A DNA stretch of 39,899 nt from Alkalibacterium sp. (GCA_007692455.1 RECC01000048.1:1-39899); one strand, 5' to 3'. Positions 15,048 through 25,171 are shown, counted from the first letter of the stretch. Program-made: numbers and translations. The notes: generated from the sequence alone by a model not told the origin.

Positions 15048-15704
15048 TTACGTATAAAGGTATATAGAGAAGAACATGCAGACAGTTCCTGTAAGGACGA
15101 ATAAATGCCATACGACATGCATGTATTTGACATGTTTCATTCTGTAAAATAAGGCACCTACAGTAAAGGACAAGCCACCGGCAATCAACCAGATAAATCC
15201 TCGTGTTCCTAATCCCTGATACAGGTAATGGATAAAGAATAAAGAAATCCATCCCATAGCAATGTATAGCCAGACTGAGAGACCTTGGAATTTTTTGAAC
15301 CATACTGTTTTATAGATGACTCCGAATAAGGCAATGGTCCATATCAGCAGTGTCAGTATGATTCCCAGTCGACCGCCGATGGTAATTAAAGTATAGGGCG
15401 TGTAAGTTCCGGCTATCAGCAGGAAAATACTGCAGTGGTCAATAACCCGAAATACCGACCTGGCTTTTGTAAAGGTTAGGCTGTGATATAACGTGCTGGA
15501 TAGATAGAGAAGAATAAGCGTTACACCGTAGACGGTATAAGAGGTGACTTCCACCATTCCTCCATAATCCAGTCCCTTCTGTACTAGAAATATTAAAGCG
15601 ATAATACTCAAAATAACACCGATTCCATGTGTTACCGCATTTAATACTTCATTTACAATTAAGTATTTTTTAGAAAAGAGTGAGTCATTATTCGAATTTC
15701 CCAT
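15048..15704 (-). CDS. trhA: Hemolysin III family membrane protein (PAQR/TrhA)
   Basis: 218 aa with seven membrane helices. The three metal-site signatures of the PAQR superfamily are present: SSTLYHSLTF in the second helix, DHCSIFLLIAGTYTPY in the third, and MHVVWHLFVL in the last, supplying the Ser, His and Asp set. In E. coli TrhA (YqfA) and relatives the role is membrane energetics and fluidity. The 'hemolysin' name comes from expression of a B. cereus member in E. coli and does not by itself imply toxin activity. AAGGAGG precedes the ATG. It is a single gene, divergent from the YpmS gene. Confidence 0.92.
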   Translation of the reverse strand: MGNSNNDSLFSKKYLIVNEVLNAVTHGIGVILSIIALIFLVQKGLDYGGMVEVTSYTVYGVTLILLYLSSTLYHSLTFTKARSVFRVIDHCSIFLLIAGTYTPYTLITIGGRLGIILTLLIWTIALFGVIYKTVWFKKFQGLSVWLYIAMGWISLFFIHYLYQGLGTRGFIWLIAGGLSFTVGALFYRMKHVKYMHVVWHLFVLTGTVCMFFSIYLYT

Positions 15705-15876
15705 ATGAACCTCCTTCGTCTTCCGCGTTCTGTACGACCTTATAAAAATTTGGTATACTACTTTAGAAAGACTAAATCTTTTTTATCTTCTATATAGTAT
15801 AACATAGAAAAGGTAAAGCGTTAAACTGAATGAGCAGTCTATTATATAGTAGAATTTTTAGAGAGGAGCATGATAA

Positions 15877-16500
15877 TTGTCTGAAACAAGAGGGAACCGC
15901 ACCAAAAAATCCAGTGGCTGGATGTGGGCTTTTTTCATTATCCTCGCATTAAATGTTGCTGTTGCCGTTTGGCTGGTTATTAATCTTCAAGGTACTCCTT
16001 CAGATACCGATGAAGCCAGGACTGGCGAGCCGGTGCATGTAGAAACTCCAATTACGTTCGAAGTGCTGACTAATAGAAGTCAGATGAATCAGGTCGTTAA
16101 TTTGTATCTTGAAGAAGAAATGGAAGAAGAGGACACAGATTTCCGTTTTGAATTAACTGATCAGGCTGAACTGCATGGTGTTCTCCAAGTACTTGGGTTT
16201 GATGTCGATTTTACATTACTGACTGATCCTTATGTTATGGAAGATGGGAATCTTCAGCTGCGCGCTCAGTCCATTCAGTTAGGTGCTTTTGAGTTGCCTA
16301 TCAGTATGGCGATGAACGTTATCAGTCAGCAGATTGACTTGCCTGAGTGGGTGAGGGTAGACAGTGAACAGCAATTTATATTAGTGGCATTAAATGAATT
16401 TCAACTTGATAATGGCACTACCTTCGAAATGCAGCATATCGATTTGGAAGAAGACGATATTCGCATAGGTATAATTTTGCCTGAAGAAGCTATAAAATGA
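15877..16500 (+). CDS. YpmS family (DUF2140) membrane-anchored protein
   Basis: 207 aa. A basic N-terminus (RGNRTKKSSG) is followed by a single membrane helix (about 14-36, WMWAFFIILALNVAVAVWLV in part) and an outside domain, so this is a type II anchored protein of the YpmS/DUF2140 family. The conserved first part includes FEVLTNRSQMNQVVNLYL and the second YVMEDGNLQLRAQSIQLG and LPISMAMNVI. No function is established; B. subtilis ypmS sits near lipase- and msrA-type genes. The start is TTG at 15877, eight bases after GAGAGGAG. The ATG at 15870 reads only four codons to a stop. The msrA gene follows after 45 bases. Confidence 0.85.
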   Translation: MSETRGNRTKKSSGWMWAFFIILALNVAVAVWLVINLQGTPSDTDEARTGEPVHVETPITFEVLTNRSQMNQVVNLYLEEEMEEEDTDFRFELTDQAELHGVLQVLGFDVDFTLLTDPYVMEDGNLQLRAQSIQLGAFELPISMAMNVISQQIDLPEWVRVDSEQQFILVALNEFQLDNGTTFEMQHIDLEEDDIRIGIILPEEAIK

Positions 16501-16545
16501 TATACTAATTGCTCAATATAAATGTTTTAGAAAGGGTTCTGATTT

Positions 16546-17067
16546 ATGGAGAAAGCATTATTTGCCGGTGGCTGTTTTTGGTGTATGGTTCAGCCTTTTG
16601 AAGAAACGGATGGAATCGAAAAGGTCGTTTCCGGATATACAGGAGGCTGGTTGAAGAACCCGACTTATGATGAAGTGAAAATGCAGAAGACGGGTCATAC
16701 AGAAGCAGTCTATATCGAGTTCGATGAGAGAAAACTATCTTTTGACACACTGCTTACTATTTACTGGCAGCAGACAGATCCTACTGATGCAATGGGACAG
16801 TTCATGGATAGAGGAGAGAGCTATCGGCCAGTCATTTTTTATTACACTGAAGAGCAGAAACAGAGTGCATTGGAATCGAAAAAAGCACTCGAATTGAGCG
16901 GGAAATACGCCGGTCCAATTGTCACAACAATTGAAGAAGCAACAGATTTTTATCCTGCAGAAGATGAGCATCAGCAGTTTTACAAGAAGAATCCGCGACT
17001 GTATGCCAAGGAGAAAGAAGAAAGAAAAGCTTGGGTAGAGGATAATAAGCAGGTGAATAATGAATGA
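16546..17067 (+). CDS. msrA: Peptide methionine-S-sulfoxide reductase
   Basis: 173 aa. It repairs oxidised methionine (S form) in proteins, with thioredoxin as reductant. The active-site motif GGCFWCM begins at residue 8, giving the catalytic Cys 10 and the nearby Cys 13. The other conserved block is [16 protein letters not shown] plus [12 protein letters not shown] and the [20 protein letters not shown] stretch (in pieces). Length is usual. A GAAAGGG site precedes the ATG. Its last four bases overlap the YozE start (ATGA), which points to coupled translation. Confidence 0.95.
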   Translation: MEKALFAGGCFWCMVQPFEETDGIEKVVSGYTGGWLKNPTYDEVKMQKTGHTEAVYIEFDERKLSFDTLLTIYWQQTDPTDAMGQFMDRGESYRPVIFYYTEEQKQSALESKKALELSGKYAGPIVTTIEEATDFYPAEDEHQQFYKKNPRLYAKEKEERKAWVEDNKQVNNE

Positions 17068-17285
17068 GACGTTCTTTTTATCATTACGTCAAAACAATCA
17101 GAGATCCGTATAAGAAGGATGAAGTGACCTTATTTGCCAATTCAGTAGACAAGGATGGCTCGTTTCCAAAACAGTCGGAAGATTATGATGAGATATCGCG
17201 CTATCTGGAAATTGATGCGGACTACGTTGACTCAATGAGTGTGTTTGATGAAGTATTTCAGAATTACATTGATAATAATAAATAA
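17064..17285 (+). CDS. YozE family protein (UPF0346, SAM-like fold)
   Basis: 73 aa, the size of the family (about 70-75). Small all-helical proteins with a sterile-alpha-motif-like fold and no known biochemical role. The signature is the N-terminal [13 protein letters not shown] followed by [20 protein letters not shown] and EISRYLE. The ATG overlaps the msrA stop codon by four bases (17064-17067). The partner of MsrA in this coupled arrangement is the same in many Bacilli, where yozE sits next to msrA-like genes. Confidence 0.9.
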   Translation: MRRSFYHYVKTIRDPYKKDEVTLFANSVDKDGSFPKQSEDYDEISRYLEIDADYVDSMSVFDEVFQNYIDNNK

Positions 17286-17311
17286 AAAAATGACTTAAAG
17301 GAGAGAGACGA

Positions 17312-18031
17312 ATGAGTACACACATCGAAGCAAAAAAAGGTGAAATCGCAAAAACAGTTCTGATGCCAGGAGATCCTTTGCGAGCCAAGTATATTGCAGA
17401 AACATTTTTAGAGGATGTTAAGCAGTACAACACTGTTAGAAACGCATTTGGCTATACCGGAACATATAAAGGACAGGAAATTTCTGTCCAGGGAACAGGA
17501 ATGGGTATCCCTTCTGTCATGATTTACGGAGAAGAACTGATTCAGGAATACGGAGTCGAAAATCTTATTCGTGTGGGATCAGCCGGAGCACTGAAAAAGG
17601 AAATAAAAATTCGTGATGTGGTTTTAGCTCAGGCAGCCACTACTGACTCTAGTCTTCACCGTCATATTTTTAACAATCAGGTGGACTTTGCACCGATTGC
17701 TGACTTTGATTTACTCAGACACTCTTATGATATAGGAACGGACAAAGGAATGAGCATTCGTGTCGGAAACGTACTGAGTGCAGACCGTTTTTATAATCAA
17801 GAATTAGACAAGCAGAAGCTGGCCGATTATGGTGTGCTGGCTGTCGAAATGGAAGCAGCAGGACTGTATTCTTTAGCTGCCAAACACAACAAACGGGCCT
17901 TAGCTTTACTGACAATCAGTGACCACCTTCTGACAGGAGAAGAGACAACGTCAGAAGAAAGACAGACAACGTTCAACGACATGATGATTATTGCTCTGGA
18001 AGCTGCTTTGAGAATGGAAGCTCAAGCATAA
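17312..18031 (+). CDS. deoD: Purine-nucleoside phosphorylase (hexameric, DeoD type)
   Basis: 239 aa. Phosphorolysis of purine (deoxy)nucleosides to base and (deoxy)ribose-1-phosphate for salvage. Visible are the phosphate-binding [14 protein letters not shown], the VRNAFGYTG strand, [22 protein letters not shown], the substrate-binding VEMEAAGLY and the [10 protein letters not shown] block with the acid-base Asp. Length fits the small, hexameric class (about 235-240). The GGAGAG site precedes the ATG. It lies 26 bases after the yozE stop and 12 bases before the protease gene, so it may be in one transcript with both. Confidence 0.95.
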   Translation: MSTHIEAKKGEIAKTVLMPGDPLRAKYIAETFLEDVKQYNTVRNAFGYTGTYKGQEISVQGTGMGIPSVMIYGEELIQEYGVENLIRVGSAGALKKEIKIRDVVLAQAATTDSSLHRHIFNNQVDFAPIADFDLLRHSYDIGTDKGMSIRVGNVLSADRFYNQELDKQKLADYGVLAVEMEAAGLYSLAAKHNKRALALLTISDHLLTGEETTSEERQTTFNDMMIIALEAALRMEAQA

Positions 18032-18043
18032 CCAGGAGGTTTC

Positions 18044-19573
18044 ATGATAGAAAAGAGGAATGGCATGCAGCACGAACCGGATAAACAAAATGAACAAAAG
18101 AAAGTCAGTCTGTCACTTTATATTGCCTCGTTAATGGCTGTTTTAATAATAGGAATAGGTGGAACTGCCCTGGCTATTAATGTGTTGGATCAGTCTGACA
18201 GCAATGACTCACAGTTAACGGAATTGACTGAAGAATCAGAAACAGACACCGATACTGAGAACGGTGAAGATTCCCAGTTTTCCAGTTTTCAGCCACTGGA
18301 AGAAATGTATACGATTTTAATGACGCGCTACCTTGAAGAAATAGATTCTGAGACATTAATTGAAGGAGCCCTTGAAGGAATGGCTAGTTCAATCGATGAC
18401 CCATATACGGAGTTTCTGGATGAAGCTGAGTCGAGTTCAATAGACGAAGATATTCAGGGCTCATTTGAGGGTATCGGTGCCGAAGTTATGAAAGAGGGAG
18501 AATACGTCAGAATTGTATCGCCTATTGCCGGTTCCCCTGCAGAAGAGGCAGGTTTGATGCCTAACGACTTGATTGTAGAAGTTGATGGAGAATCTGTAGC
18601 TGATTTAAACATTAATGAAGCTGTGGCCTTAATTAGAGGGCCTCAAGGAACCGAAGTGGACCTGCTTGTATTGAGAGGCGATACCGAATTTACAGTCACT
18701 ATCACTAGGGATTCGATCCCTGTAGAATCAGTCCGCTACGAATTGGACGAAGATCATCCAACAATCGGCTATGTTCACATTACAAATTTCAACATCCCGA
18801 CTTATGAGGAAATTGTCGATGCTATAGTAGAACTTCAGGATCAGGGAGCTGAGCAGTTTGTCTTTGACGTGCGAGGAAATCCAGGCGGCCTTCTGAATTC
18901 GGCAATTGAAATCTCGAATATATTTGTCGAAGATGGTCAGCCATTAATGCAGTCTCAAGGAAGAGATGAGGAACCGTTTGTTTACTATGCCGATTCGGAA
19001 GAGTACGGAGACTTCAAATTCACGGATCCTAGCGTCCTTCTGATTGATGGAGGCAGTGCCAGTGCATCTGAAATTTTAGCAGGTGCCATGAGTCAGTCCG
19101 CCGGCATTACACTGGTTGGAACACCAACTTTTGGTAAAGGGACTATTCAGAACATACAGGAGCTTTCCCGTAATGGTGAATTGAAGTTCACTGCCGGACG
19201 CTGGCTGACAGCTGACGGTGACTGGGTCAATGAAGAAGGCATTCAGCCGGATATTGAGGTAGAAATGCCTGAGTATCAGAATTTCCTGCTAATCAATCCG
19301 GAGGAAAACTATGAAGAAGGCGATGTATCCGAAGCTGTCGAGAATATAAATGGTATTTTAGACGCATTAGGTTATGACATCGGTGAAGTAGACAACTCAT
19401 TTGATGCAGAAACTCGCTCAGCAGTTGAAGATTTCCAGGAGGAAAACGACTTGACTTCTGACGGGATTGTCACAGGTGAAACGGCACGTGCTTTAATTGA
19501 TGCACTGCGAGAGTTGCTTGAGGAAAACGATACGCAATATAATAGAGCAGTAGAGTATTTACTGGAAAATTAA
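18044..19573 (+). CDS. S41 carboxy-terminal processing peptidase with PDZ and peptidoglycan-binding domains
   Basis: 509 aa. A cytoplasmic start is followed by a single membrane helix (about 24-47), an acidic Asp/Glu/Thr linker (50-80), a PDZ domain (about 135-220, SFEGIGAEVMKEGEYVRIVSP in part), the S41 protease core (about 230-400) and a C-terminal peptidoglycan-binding type 1 domain (about 425-500, LDALGYDIGEVDNSFDAETR in part). The serine-lysine dyad is visible as GSASASEILAG (338-348) and FGKGT (Lys 365). Relatives such as CtpA and CtpB trim exported or membrane proteins near the cell wall. AGGAGG is six bases before the ATG. It lies 12 bases after deoD. Confidence 0.9.
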   Translation: MIEKRNGMQHEPDKQNEQKKVSLSLYIASLMAVLIIGIGGTALAINVLDQSDSNDSQLTELTEESETDTDTENGEDSQFSSFQPLEEMYTILMTRYLEEIDSETLIEGALEGMASSIDDPYTEFLDEAESSSIDEDIQGSFEGIGAEVMKEGEYVRIVSPIAGSPAEEAGLMPNDLIVEVDGESVADLNINEAVALIRGPQGTEVDLLVLRGDTEFTVTITRDSIPVESVRYELDEDHPTIGYVHITNFNIPTYEEIVDAIVELQDQGAEQFVFDVRGNPGGLLNSAIEISNIFVEDGQPLMQSQGRDEEPFVYYADSEEYGDFKFTDPSVLLIDGGSASASEILAGAMSQSAGITLVGTPTFGKGTIQNIQELSRNGELKFTAGRWLTADGDWVNEEGIQPDIEVEMPEYQNFLLINPEENYEEGDVSEAVENINGILDALGYDIGEVDNSFDAETRSAVEDFQEENDLTSDGIVTGETARALIDALRELLEENDTQYNRAVEYLLEN

Positions 19574-19585
19574 AGGCAAATGAAG

Positions 19586-19630
19586 GAGAAAGGAATATTA
19601 GGCGGGTAAAACCTCTTTCCTTTCTCTTTC
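19586..19630 (+). terminator. Terminator of the protease gene
   Basis: A ten-base stem (19586-19595 with 19617-19626, GAGAAAGGAA) with a large loop and a weak T-rich tail. Moderate quality only. Confidence 0.45.
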
Positions 19631-19698
19631 GCTGCTTTTATAGTAAATTTAGTGTATATACTATATTGTACATAGTGAACATTAAAAAGAGAGCAGGG

Positions 19699-20322
19699 AT
19701 GGCTGTGAGCGATTCTCCATATGCACCACGCAGAGAAGTTTATGGAAAGAAAAAACGAAAAAAACCTGAGAACAATAAGACCTTTGCACAGGAACTGGTC
19801 AGTACACTTTTATATATCATTGTGATAACTGGAATATTTGTAGCAATTCGCACTTTTTTATTTGCTCCAGTAAGTGTAGAGGGCGATTCCATGAATCCCA
19901 CTTTAGAACATGAAGACCGACTGCTGCTTAATAAAATTGCGTCTATAGACCGATTCGATATTGTCGTGTTTCCTGCTCCGGAGGAACCCGAAAAGCAGTT
20001 TATTAAGCGTGTCATCGGCATGCCTGGGGATGACATCGCATATCGTGATCAGACTTTGTATATTAATAACGAGTCCGTGATAGAGGATTATGTTGATTTG
20101 ACTCAGGAAAGTGAAGAAATTACAGAGTATTATAATGGCGATTTTTCTCTGTCATCACTTCAAGGGGTCGAAACAGTCCCTGAAGACATGCTTTTCGTTT
20201 TAGGAGACAACAGAGTGAATTCCAAAGACAGCCGCTCCTTCGGTTTTATCCCTTTAGATTCGGTAATAGGGGAAACCAGTTTGCGTATATGGCCAATCGA
20301 CCGTATCGGGATAGTGGAATAA
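19699..20322 (+). CDS. lepB: Signal peptidase I
   Basis: 207 aa. It removes signal peptides from exported proteins at the outer face of the membrane. A basic N-terminus (Lys/Arg 11-27) precedes one membrane helix (about 33-55). The catalytic Ser 64 is in VEGDSMNPTL and Lys 103 in FIKRVIGMPGD, with the closing box LGDNRVNSKDSRSFG. I chose the ATG at 19699, giving MAVSDS; a TTG at 19666 would add 11 residues but has no ribosome binding site. A GTG two codons later is another possible start. The rbgA gene follows within 35 bases. The size and single helix match the Gram-positive SipS/SipT type. Confidence 0.93.
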   Translation: MAVSDSPYAPRREVYGKKKRKKPENNKTFAQELVSTLLYIIVITGIFVAIRTFLFAPVSVEGDSMNPTLEHEDRLLLNKIASIDRFDIVVFPAPEEPEKQFIKRVIGMPGDDIAYRDQTLYINNESVIEDYVDLTQESEEITEYYNGDFSLSSLQGVETVPEDMLFVLGDNRVNSKDSRSFGFIPLDSVIGETSLRIWPIDRIGIVE

Positions 20323-20355
20323 TGTAGTAAAGAGAGAAGAAAGAGGACTGATAGT

Positions 20356-21222
20356 GTGACTATACAATGGTATCCAGGCCACATGGCAAAGGCCAAAAGA
20401 CAATTTAAAGAAAAACTGAATCTGGTTGACGTCGTCTACGAACTAGTAGATGCCAGAATACCTTATTCAAGCAAGAATCCGGATATTGAAGAAATGATTG
20501 GAAATAAACCGCATATTGTTGTACTGATGAAAAACGATTTGGCAGATCCCAAACAGACTAAAGAGTGGGTTGCATACTATGAGTCAAAAGGTATACCGGC
20601 CATATCTATTAACGCAAAGCTGGGACAAGGATTAAAAGAAGTGCTTAAATTAACTAAGGAAGTACTTGAACCGCTCAATAAGAAACGTCGGGATAAAGGA
20701 ATGAAACCCAGAGCCGTCCGTGCAGTCTGTGTCGGCATTCCCAACGTCGGAAAGTCTACTCTAATTAACCGTTTTGCAGGTAAGAATATCGCGCAAACCG
20801 GTAATAAACCGGGTGTGACCAAAGCTCAGCAATGGATTAAATATGGCAAGGAACTTGAACTGCTGGATACGCCAGGTATTTTATGGCCAAAATTCGAAGA
20901 CCAGGAAGTCGGTAAGCGACTGGCCGTCACCGGAGCCATTAAAGATACTCTTTTGCATATTGATGATATTACCCTTTATGCTATGGAATATTTGGTGAAC
21001 GAATACCCTGGTGCTATAGCGAAACGCTATAAACTCGATAGAGAAGAAGAAACAAATCAGACAATGCCAGATCTGCTTATGCATATTTCTCACAAGCGTG
21101 GCTTTCGGGAGGATTATGACCGTGCGGCAGAAATGATTTTACATGAAATTAGAAATGGACAGTTAGGACGATTAACCTTTGAAAAACCAGAAGACAGAGA
21201 GTCAGATGAAACAGACGATTAA
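20356..21222 (+). CDS. rbgA: Ribosome biogenesis GTPase RbgA (YlqF)
   Basis: 288 aa. It is a circularly permuted GTPase needed for late 50S subunit assembly. The permuted motif order G4-G5-G1-G2-G3 is visible: LMKNDLADP (G4), then the P-loop GIPNVGKSTLINR (G1), the KPGVTKAQQW region (G2) and LLDTPGILWPK (G3). The C-terminal ANTAR-like helical part follows. The N-terminus TIQWYPGHMAKAK is diagnostic. The start is a GTG at 20356. The gene overlaps the start of rnhB by 17 bases. The pairing rbgA-rnhB is common in Bacilli. Confidence 0.95.
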   Translation: MTIQWYPGHMAKAKRQFKEKLNLVDVVYELVDARIPYSSKNPDIEEMIGNKPHIVVLMKNDLADPKQTKEWVAYYESKGIPAISINAKLGQGLKEVLKLTKEVLEPLNKKRRDKGMKPRAVRAVCVGIPNVGKSTLINRFAGKNIAQTGNKPGVTKAQQWIKYGKELELLDTPGILWPKFEDQEVGKRLAVTGAIKDTLLHIDDITLYAMEYLVNEYPGAIAKRYKLDREEETNQTMPDLLMHISHKRGFREDYDRAAEMILHEIRNGQLGRLTFEKPEDRESDETDD

Positions 21223-21973
21223 GGAAATAAAACAGCTTTTAAGTGATGAAGACAGCCTGTCAGAGGAGGTTCTGGAACAACTGAGCAGTGATGAGCGCAA
21301 GGGCGTTCAGACGGCTCTAAAGAGCTGGTACAGCCGCAAGAAGAAAGCGCAGGCACTTGAAGAAAAATTTCAGCTGATGATGCAGTATGAAAACAAGGCG
21401 CGTCAAGCCGGGTATGAGTACATTGCCGGCATCGATGAAGTCGGGCGAGGGCCGCTGGCAGGTCCCGTTGTAACGGCAGCTGTTATATTGCCTGAAGGGA
21501 TTCAGTTGCAGGGAATCAATGATTCCAAACAGCTGAATGAGCAGGAAAAAGAATACTGGTTTGAAAGAATTCACAATGAAGCCCTCTCAGTAAGTACATC
21601 GGTGTTATCAGCTGAAGTCATCGACAGGGTTAATATTTACGAAGCAACGCGACTGTCAATGAAAGATGCAGTTGAAAATTTAAGTGTTAAACCGGAAATG
21701 CTTCTGATTGATGCCATGCAGATAGATAGTCGAATTCCTCAGAAAAAAATTATTAAAGGGGATGCGAAAAGCATTTCTATTGCGGCTGCTTCTATAATAG
21801 CCAAGGTGACTCGTGATCGCTTAATGGGTCAGTACGATGAGATCTATCCAGGATACGGCTTTGCACAAAATGCCGGCTATGGTACCAAACAGCACCTGGA
21901 AGGCCTGGATAAACAGGGACCATCGCCTATTCACAGACGTTCGTTTAAGCCAGTTAGTAATTTTTTCAAATAA
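21206..21973 (+). CDS. rnhB: Ribonuclease HII
   Basis: 255 aa from the ATG at 21206, which has an AGAGAG stretch upstream and gives a length equal to B. subtilis RNase HII. A TTG at 21179 would add nine residues. The enzyme cuts 5' of single ribonucleotides in DNA and starts ribonucleotide excision repair. Active-site acids: D77 and E78 in AGIDEVGRGPLAGPV, a third Asp in LLIDAMQI, and the IKGDAKSISIAAASIIAKVTRD block (in pieces) with the fourth acid. The N-terminal 65 residues form a charged helical substrate-binding region usual for Gram-positive members. The gene overlaps rbgA by 17 bases, so translation is coupled. Confidence 0.95.
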   Translation: MKQTIKEIKQLLSDEDSLSEEVLEQLSSDERKGVQTALKSWYSRKKKAQALEEKFQLMMQYENKARQAGYEYIAGIDEVGRGPLAGPVVTAAVILPEGIQLQGINDSKQLNEQEKEYWFERIHNEALSVSTSVLSAEVIDRVNIYEATRLSMKDAVENLSVKPEMLLIDAMQIDSRIPQKKIIKGDAKSISIAAASIIAKVTRDRLMGQYDEIYPGYGFAQNAGYGTKQHLEGLDKQGPSPIHRRSFKPVSNFFK

Positions 21974-21994
21974 TTTTAAACTTTTTTCGTGAGT

Positions 21995-22023
21995 TTTACT
22001 TTATTTCAGCAATGAGATAGAGT
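21995..22023 (+). promoter_or_regulatory. Probable dprA promoter
   Basis: TTTACT (21995-22000), a 17-base spacer and TAGAGT (22018-22023) lie 30 bases before the dprA ATG, after a T-rich stretch that ends rnhB. Confidence 0.4.
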
Positions 22024-22053
22024 AGAACTTATTTTTTTTTTGGAGGAATGAAC

Positions 22054-22923
22054 ATGCTGACAGAAAATACAGAACAACTATTGTTTAAGATTGCTCACTG
22101 TCCTTTTTTATCGTACAAGGAAAAGTGGGTCCTTGCTAATGAACAGATAGGAAATCTGGCTGAAAGGACTCAGTCTGCAGTGCCGTTAAGACGATTAACA
22201 GATAAAAAGAAAGCTTCTTTTTTGCGTTATGAAAGTAAACTCCCTATAATGCAACTAAATGAAGCCTATCATTCAAAAGGAATAGTCTATCATTCCATTT
22301 TCTCTCCCGCTTACCCTGAACAGCTGAAACACATTTTTGCGCCGCCTCTGGTTTTATTCTTGAAAGGAAACGAAAGCAATTTAAAGCTTCCGATGATTGG
22401 GGTCGTTGGAGCTCGGGAGTGTTCACCTTATTCAAAGGAGGTACTCCAAGCCATACTGCCCACTTTGATTGAAGAAAAGGTTGGCATAGTGAGCGGTCTA
22501 GCCAAAGGTGTAGATGGATTGGCTCATCAGAACACAATCAGCCTGGGAGGCAGGACTATAGGTGTTGTAGGAACGGGACTGGATTATTACTATCCATCAG
22601 AAAACAAAGAACTTCAAATGAGAATGGAACGAACACAGCTGGTACTTTCCGAATATCCGCTCGGCACCCCGCCCAGACGGCACCATTTCCCGGAACGAAA
22701 CCGTATTATTTCCGGCTTATCAAAAGGTGTGGTCGTCATTGAAGCAAAATCCAGAAGTGGCAGTCTGATTACTGCCCGAATAGCTTTGGAAGAAGGACGG
22801 GATGTCTTTGCTGTACCAGGTGCTATAACGAACCCGCTGTCATCCGGCTGTCATGAGTTGCTCAAAGATGGAGCACTACTTTGCACGGATGGTAATAGCA
22901 TTTTGAACGAATGGATTCAGTAG
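22054..22923 (+). CDS. dprA: DNA-processing protein DprA (Smf)
   Basis: 289 aa. It protects incoming single-stranded DNA and loads RecA in natural transformation, and is also kept in many non-competent bacteria. The Rossmann-like core shows IGVVGARECSPYSKEV, IVSGLAKGVDGLAHQ, GRTIGVVGTGLDYYYPSENKEL (in part), SEYPLGTPPRRHHFPERNRIISG (in part) and VIEAKSRSGSLITA. The N-terminal 90 residues are a helical region in place of a clear SAM domain, and the C-terminal winged helix found in some DprA proteins is absent. I chose the ATG at 22054, seven bases from GGAGG; the ATG at 22048 is only one base from it. It is upstream of topA, as in many Firmicutes. Confidence 0.95.
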   Translation: MLTENTEQLLFKIAHCPFLSYKEKWVLANEQIGNLAERTQSAVPLRRLTDKKKASFLRYESKLPIMQLNEAYHSKGIVYHSIFSPAYPEQLKHIFAPPLVLFLKGNESNLKLPMIGVVGARECSPYSKEVLQAILPTLIEEKVGIVSGLAKGVDGLAHQNTISLGGRTIGVVGTGLDYYYPSENKELQMRMERTQLVLSEYPLGTPPRRHHFPERNRIISGLSKGVVVIEAKSRSGSLITARIALEEGRDVFAVPGAITNPLSSGCHELLKDGALLCTDGNSILNEWIQ

Positions 22924-22952
22924 AGCAAGCAGCAGGATTTAAAAAATGAAAG

Positions 22953-22982
22953 TTGACAAAGCCATTTCATATAGCATATGAT
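22953..22982 (+). promoter_or_regulatory. Probable topA promoter
   Basis: Perfect TTGACA (22953-22958), an 18-base spacer and TATGAT (22977-22982), giving a leader of about 85 bases before the topA start. Confidence 0.55.
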
Positions 22983-23075
22983 GGTAAACGATTCTTACAT
23001 TAGTGCGTTTTAACGTATAAATTAATAAGTATTTAAATAAATAAATACGGTATTATTGAGGGAGGAGCCTGTGAC

Positions 23076-25145
23076 TTGGCATATAAATATCTTGTGATTG
23101 TCGAATCACCTGCCAAAGCAAAAACTATTGAAAAATATCTGGGAAGAAATTATAAAGTCGTTGCCAGTCTCGGCCATATTCGCGATTTACCTAAAAGTCG
23201 CATGGGTGTCGATTTTGAAAATGACTACGAACCGGATTACATTACGATTCGAGGAAAAGGCCCGGTAATTAAAGATTTAAAGAAACATGCAAAAAAAGCT
23301 GAAAAAGTTTATCTCGCAGCTGACCCGGACAGAGAAGGGGAAGCAATCGCCTGGCATTTGAGTTTTCTGCTGGGGCTGGAGCAAGACGATAAAAATCGCG
23401 TAGTCTTTAATGAAATTACGAAAGATGCCGTTAAAAACGCCTTGAAAAATCCCAGACAGCTGAATGAAGATTTAATTGATTCACAGCAGGCCAGACGAGT
23501 ACTGGACCGTATTGTGGGCTATCAGATCAGTCCGTTACTATGGAAGAAAGTTAAACGGGGATTAAGTGCCGGTCGTGTTCAGTCCGTTGCCTTAAAAATG
23601 ATTTGCGACCGTGAAGAAGAAATAAGAAATTTCGAACCGGAAGAATATTGGTCACTGGAAGCAAACTTTGCTAAAAAGAAAAAGAAATTCAAAGCGAATT
23701 TCTATGGAGTGAATGGCAAAAAAGCTGGTCTACCAGATAATGACTCTGTACAGAACATCCTGAAAAAATTGGATCAGTCAGCTGATTTTGATGTGAAAAA
23801 AGTCATCAAGAAAGAACGCAAGCGTAACCCTCAAGCGGCCTTTACCACCAGTAGCCTGCAGCAGGAAGCTGCCGGAAAACTGAATTACCGTACCCGTAAA
23901 ACTATGATGGTTGCCCAACAGCTTTATGAGGGGATTTCTCTTGGAAAAGGCGGCGCAGTTGGTTTGATTACTTACATGCGTACCGATTCCACGCGTCTGT
24001 CTGAGACAGCTAAAACCGAGGCTAATGCCGTCATCGTAGACAGCTATGGCAAAGAATATGCCGCTTCCAGTCCAAGCAAGCAGAAGAACAAGTCTTCCGC
24101 ACAGGACGCTCACGAAGCAATCAGACCGACCAGTGCTTACCGTAAACCGGAAGACATCAAGCAGTACCTAAGTAAAGATCAATATAAATTGTACCATCTA
24201 ATCTGGTCTCGTTTTATCGCAAGTCAGATGAAACCGGCTATTTACGATACCGTACGAGTAGACATTGAGCAAAACGATGTCCTGTTTCGTGCTAACGGCT
24301 CTCAGATTAAATTCAAAGGTTACCAGATGGTTTATGCTGAATCGAAGAAGGAAAAAGACAACATGCTTCCCGATTTGGAAGAAGGGGATGTAGTGAGTCT
24401 GGACTCTCTGGAACCGAATCAGCATTTCACTCAGCCACCGGCACGTTACAGTGAAGCAACACTGATTAAATCACTTGAGGAAAACGGCGTGGGCCGACCG
24501 TCGACTTATGCGCCTACTTTGGAAACTATTCAGCGCCGCTATTACGTTACGCTGAAGAACAAGCGATTCGAGCCTACTGAACTCGGAGACATCGTTAATG
24601 AGATTATTGGGGAGTTCTTCCCGAATATTGTTGATATTAACTTTACTGCTGAGCTTGAAAAAGATCTCGACTCTGTTGAAGAAGGTAAGCGTGAATGGAT
24701 TGACATTATCGATCAGTTCTATAAGCCATTCAAAGTTGAAGTGGACAAGGCTGAAAAGGAACTGGAAGAAGTGGAAATTGAAGATGAACCAGCCGGCTTC
24801 GACTGCGAAAAATGCGGCTCGCCGATGGTTATCAAAATGGGCCGTTACGGTAAATTCTATGCCTGTTCGAACTTCCCGGATTGCCGCAATACGAAAGCAA
24901 TTGTTAAAAAGATTGGCGTTACTTGTCCACTATGTAAAAAAGGAGAAGTCGTCGAGCGTAAATCCAAGAAGAGCCGCATATTTTATGGCTGTGAACATTA
25001 CCCTGAGTGTGAGTTTACTTCATGGGACAAGCCAGTAGGACGCGACTGTCCAAAATGCGAGCACTACCTCGTTGAAAAGAAAACCAAGAAACAGTCACAG
25101 GTGAAATGTTCAAATTGTGATTATGAGGAAGAACCACAGAAATAA
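23076..25145 (+). CDS. topA: DNA topoisomerase I
   Basis: 689 aa. It relaxes negative supercoils through a 5'-phosphotyrosine link. The Toprim domain begins [18 protein letters not shown] and continues to the acid triad in [14 protein letters not shown] (83-94). The nucleophile is Tyr 300 in [14 protein letters not shown]. The linker [13 protein letters not shown] follows. At the C-terminus, three zinc-binding four-Cys repeats are seen: the CEKCGSP and CSNFPDC pair, the CPLCKKG and CEHYPEC pair, and a final CPKCEH with CSNC. The start is a TTG at 23076 with GGGAGGAG eight bases before it. Length is usual for Bacilli. A terminator follows, so it is not cotranscribed with xerC. Confidence 0.96.
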   Translation: MAYKYLVIVESPAKAKTIEKYLGRNYKVVASLGHIRDLPKSRMGVDFENDYEPDYITIRGKGPVIKDLKKHAKKAEKVYLAADPDREGEAIAWHLSFLLGLEQDDKNRVVFNEITKDAVKNALKNPRQLNEDLIDSQQARRVLDRIVGYQISPLLWKKVKRGLSAGRVQSVALKMICDREEEIRNFEPEEYWSLEANFAKKKKKFKANFYGVNGKKAGLPDNDSVQNILKKLDQSADFDVKKVIKKERKRNPQAAFTTSSLQQEAAGKLNYRTRKTMMVAQQLYEGISLGKGGAVGLITYMRTDSTRLSETAKTEANAVIVDSYGKEYAASSPSKQKNKSSAQDAHEAIRPTSAYRKPEDIKQYLSKDQYKLYHLIWSRFIASQMKPAIYDTVRVDIEQNDVLFRANGSQIKFKGYQMVYAESKKEKDNMLPDLEEGDVVSLDSLEPNQHFTQPPARYSEATLIKSLEENGVGRPSTYAPTLETIQRRYYVTLKNKRFEPTELGDIVNEIIGEFFPNIVDINFTAELEKDLDSVEEGKREWIDIIDQFYKPFKVEVDKAEKELEEVEIEDEPAGFDCEKCGSPMVIKMGRYGKFYACSNFPDCRNTKAIVKKIGVTCPLCKKGEVVERKSKKSRIFYGCEHYPECEFTSWDKPVGRDCPKCEHYLVEKKTKKQSQVKCSNCDYEEEPQK

Positions 25146-25171
25146 AGAGTGATTATCTGATATGTCGAACT

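Noticed and set aside
15048-15704. Hemolysin toxin
   Set aside because: The hemolysin III name reflects family history; motifs fit a PAQR membrane protein with no evidence of toxin function.
23778-24113. 111-codon reverse frame inside topA
   Set aside because: Shadow of a well-supported gene, no family match and no ribosome binding site.
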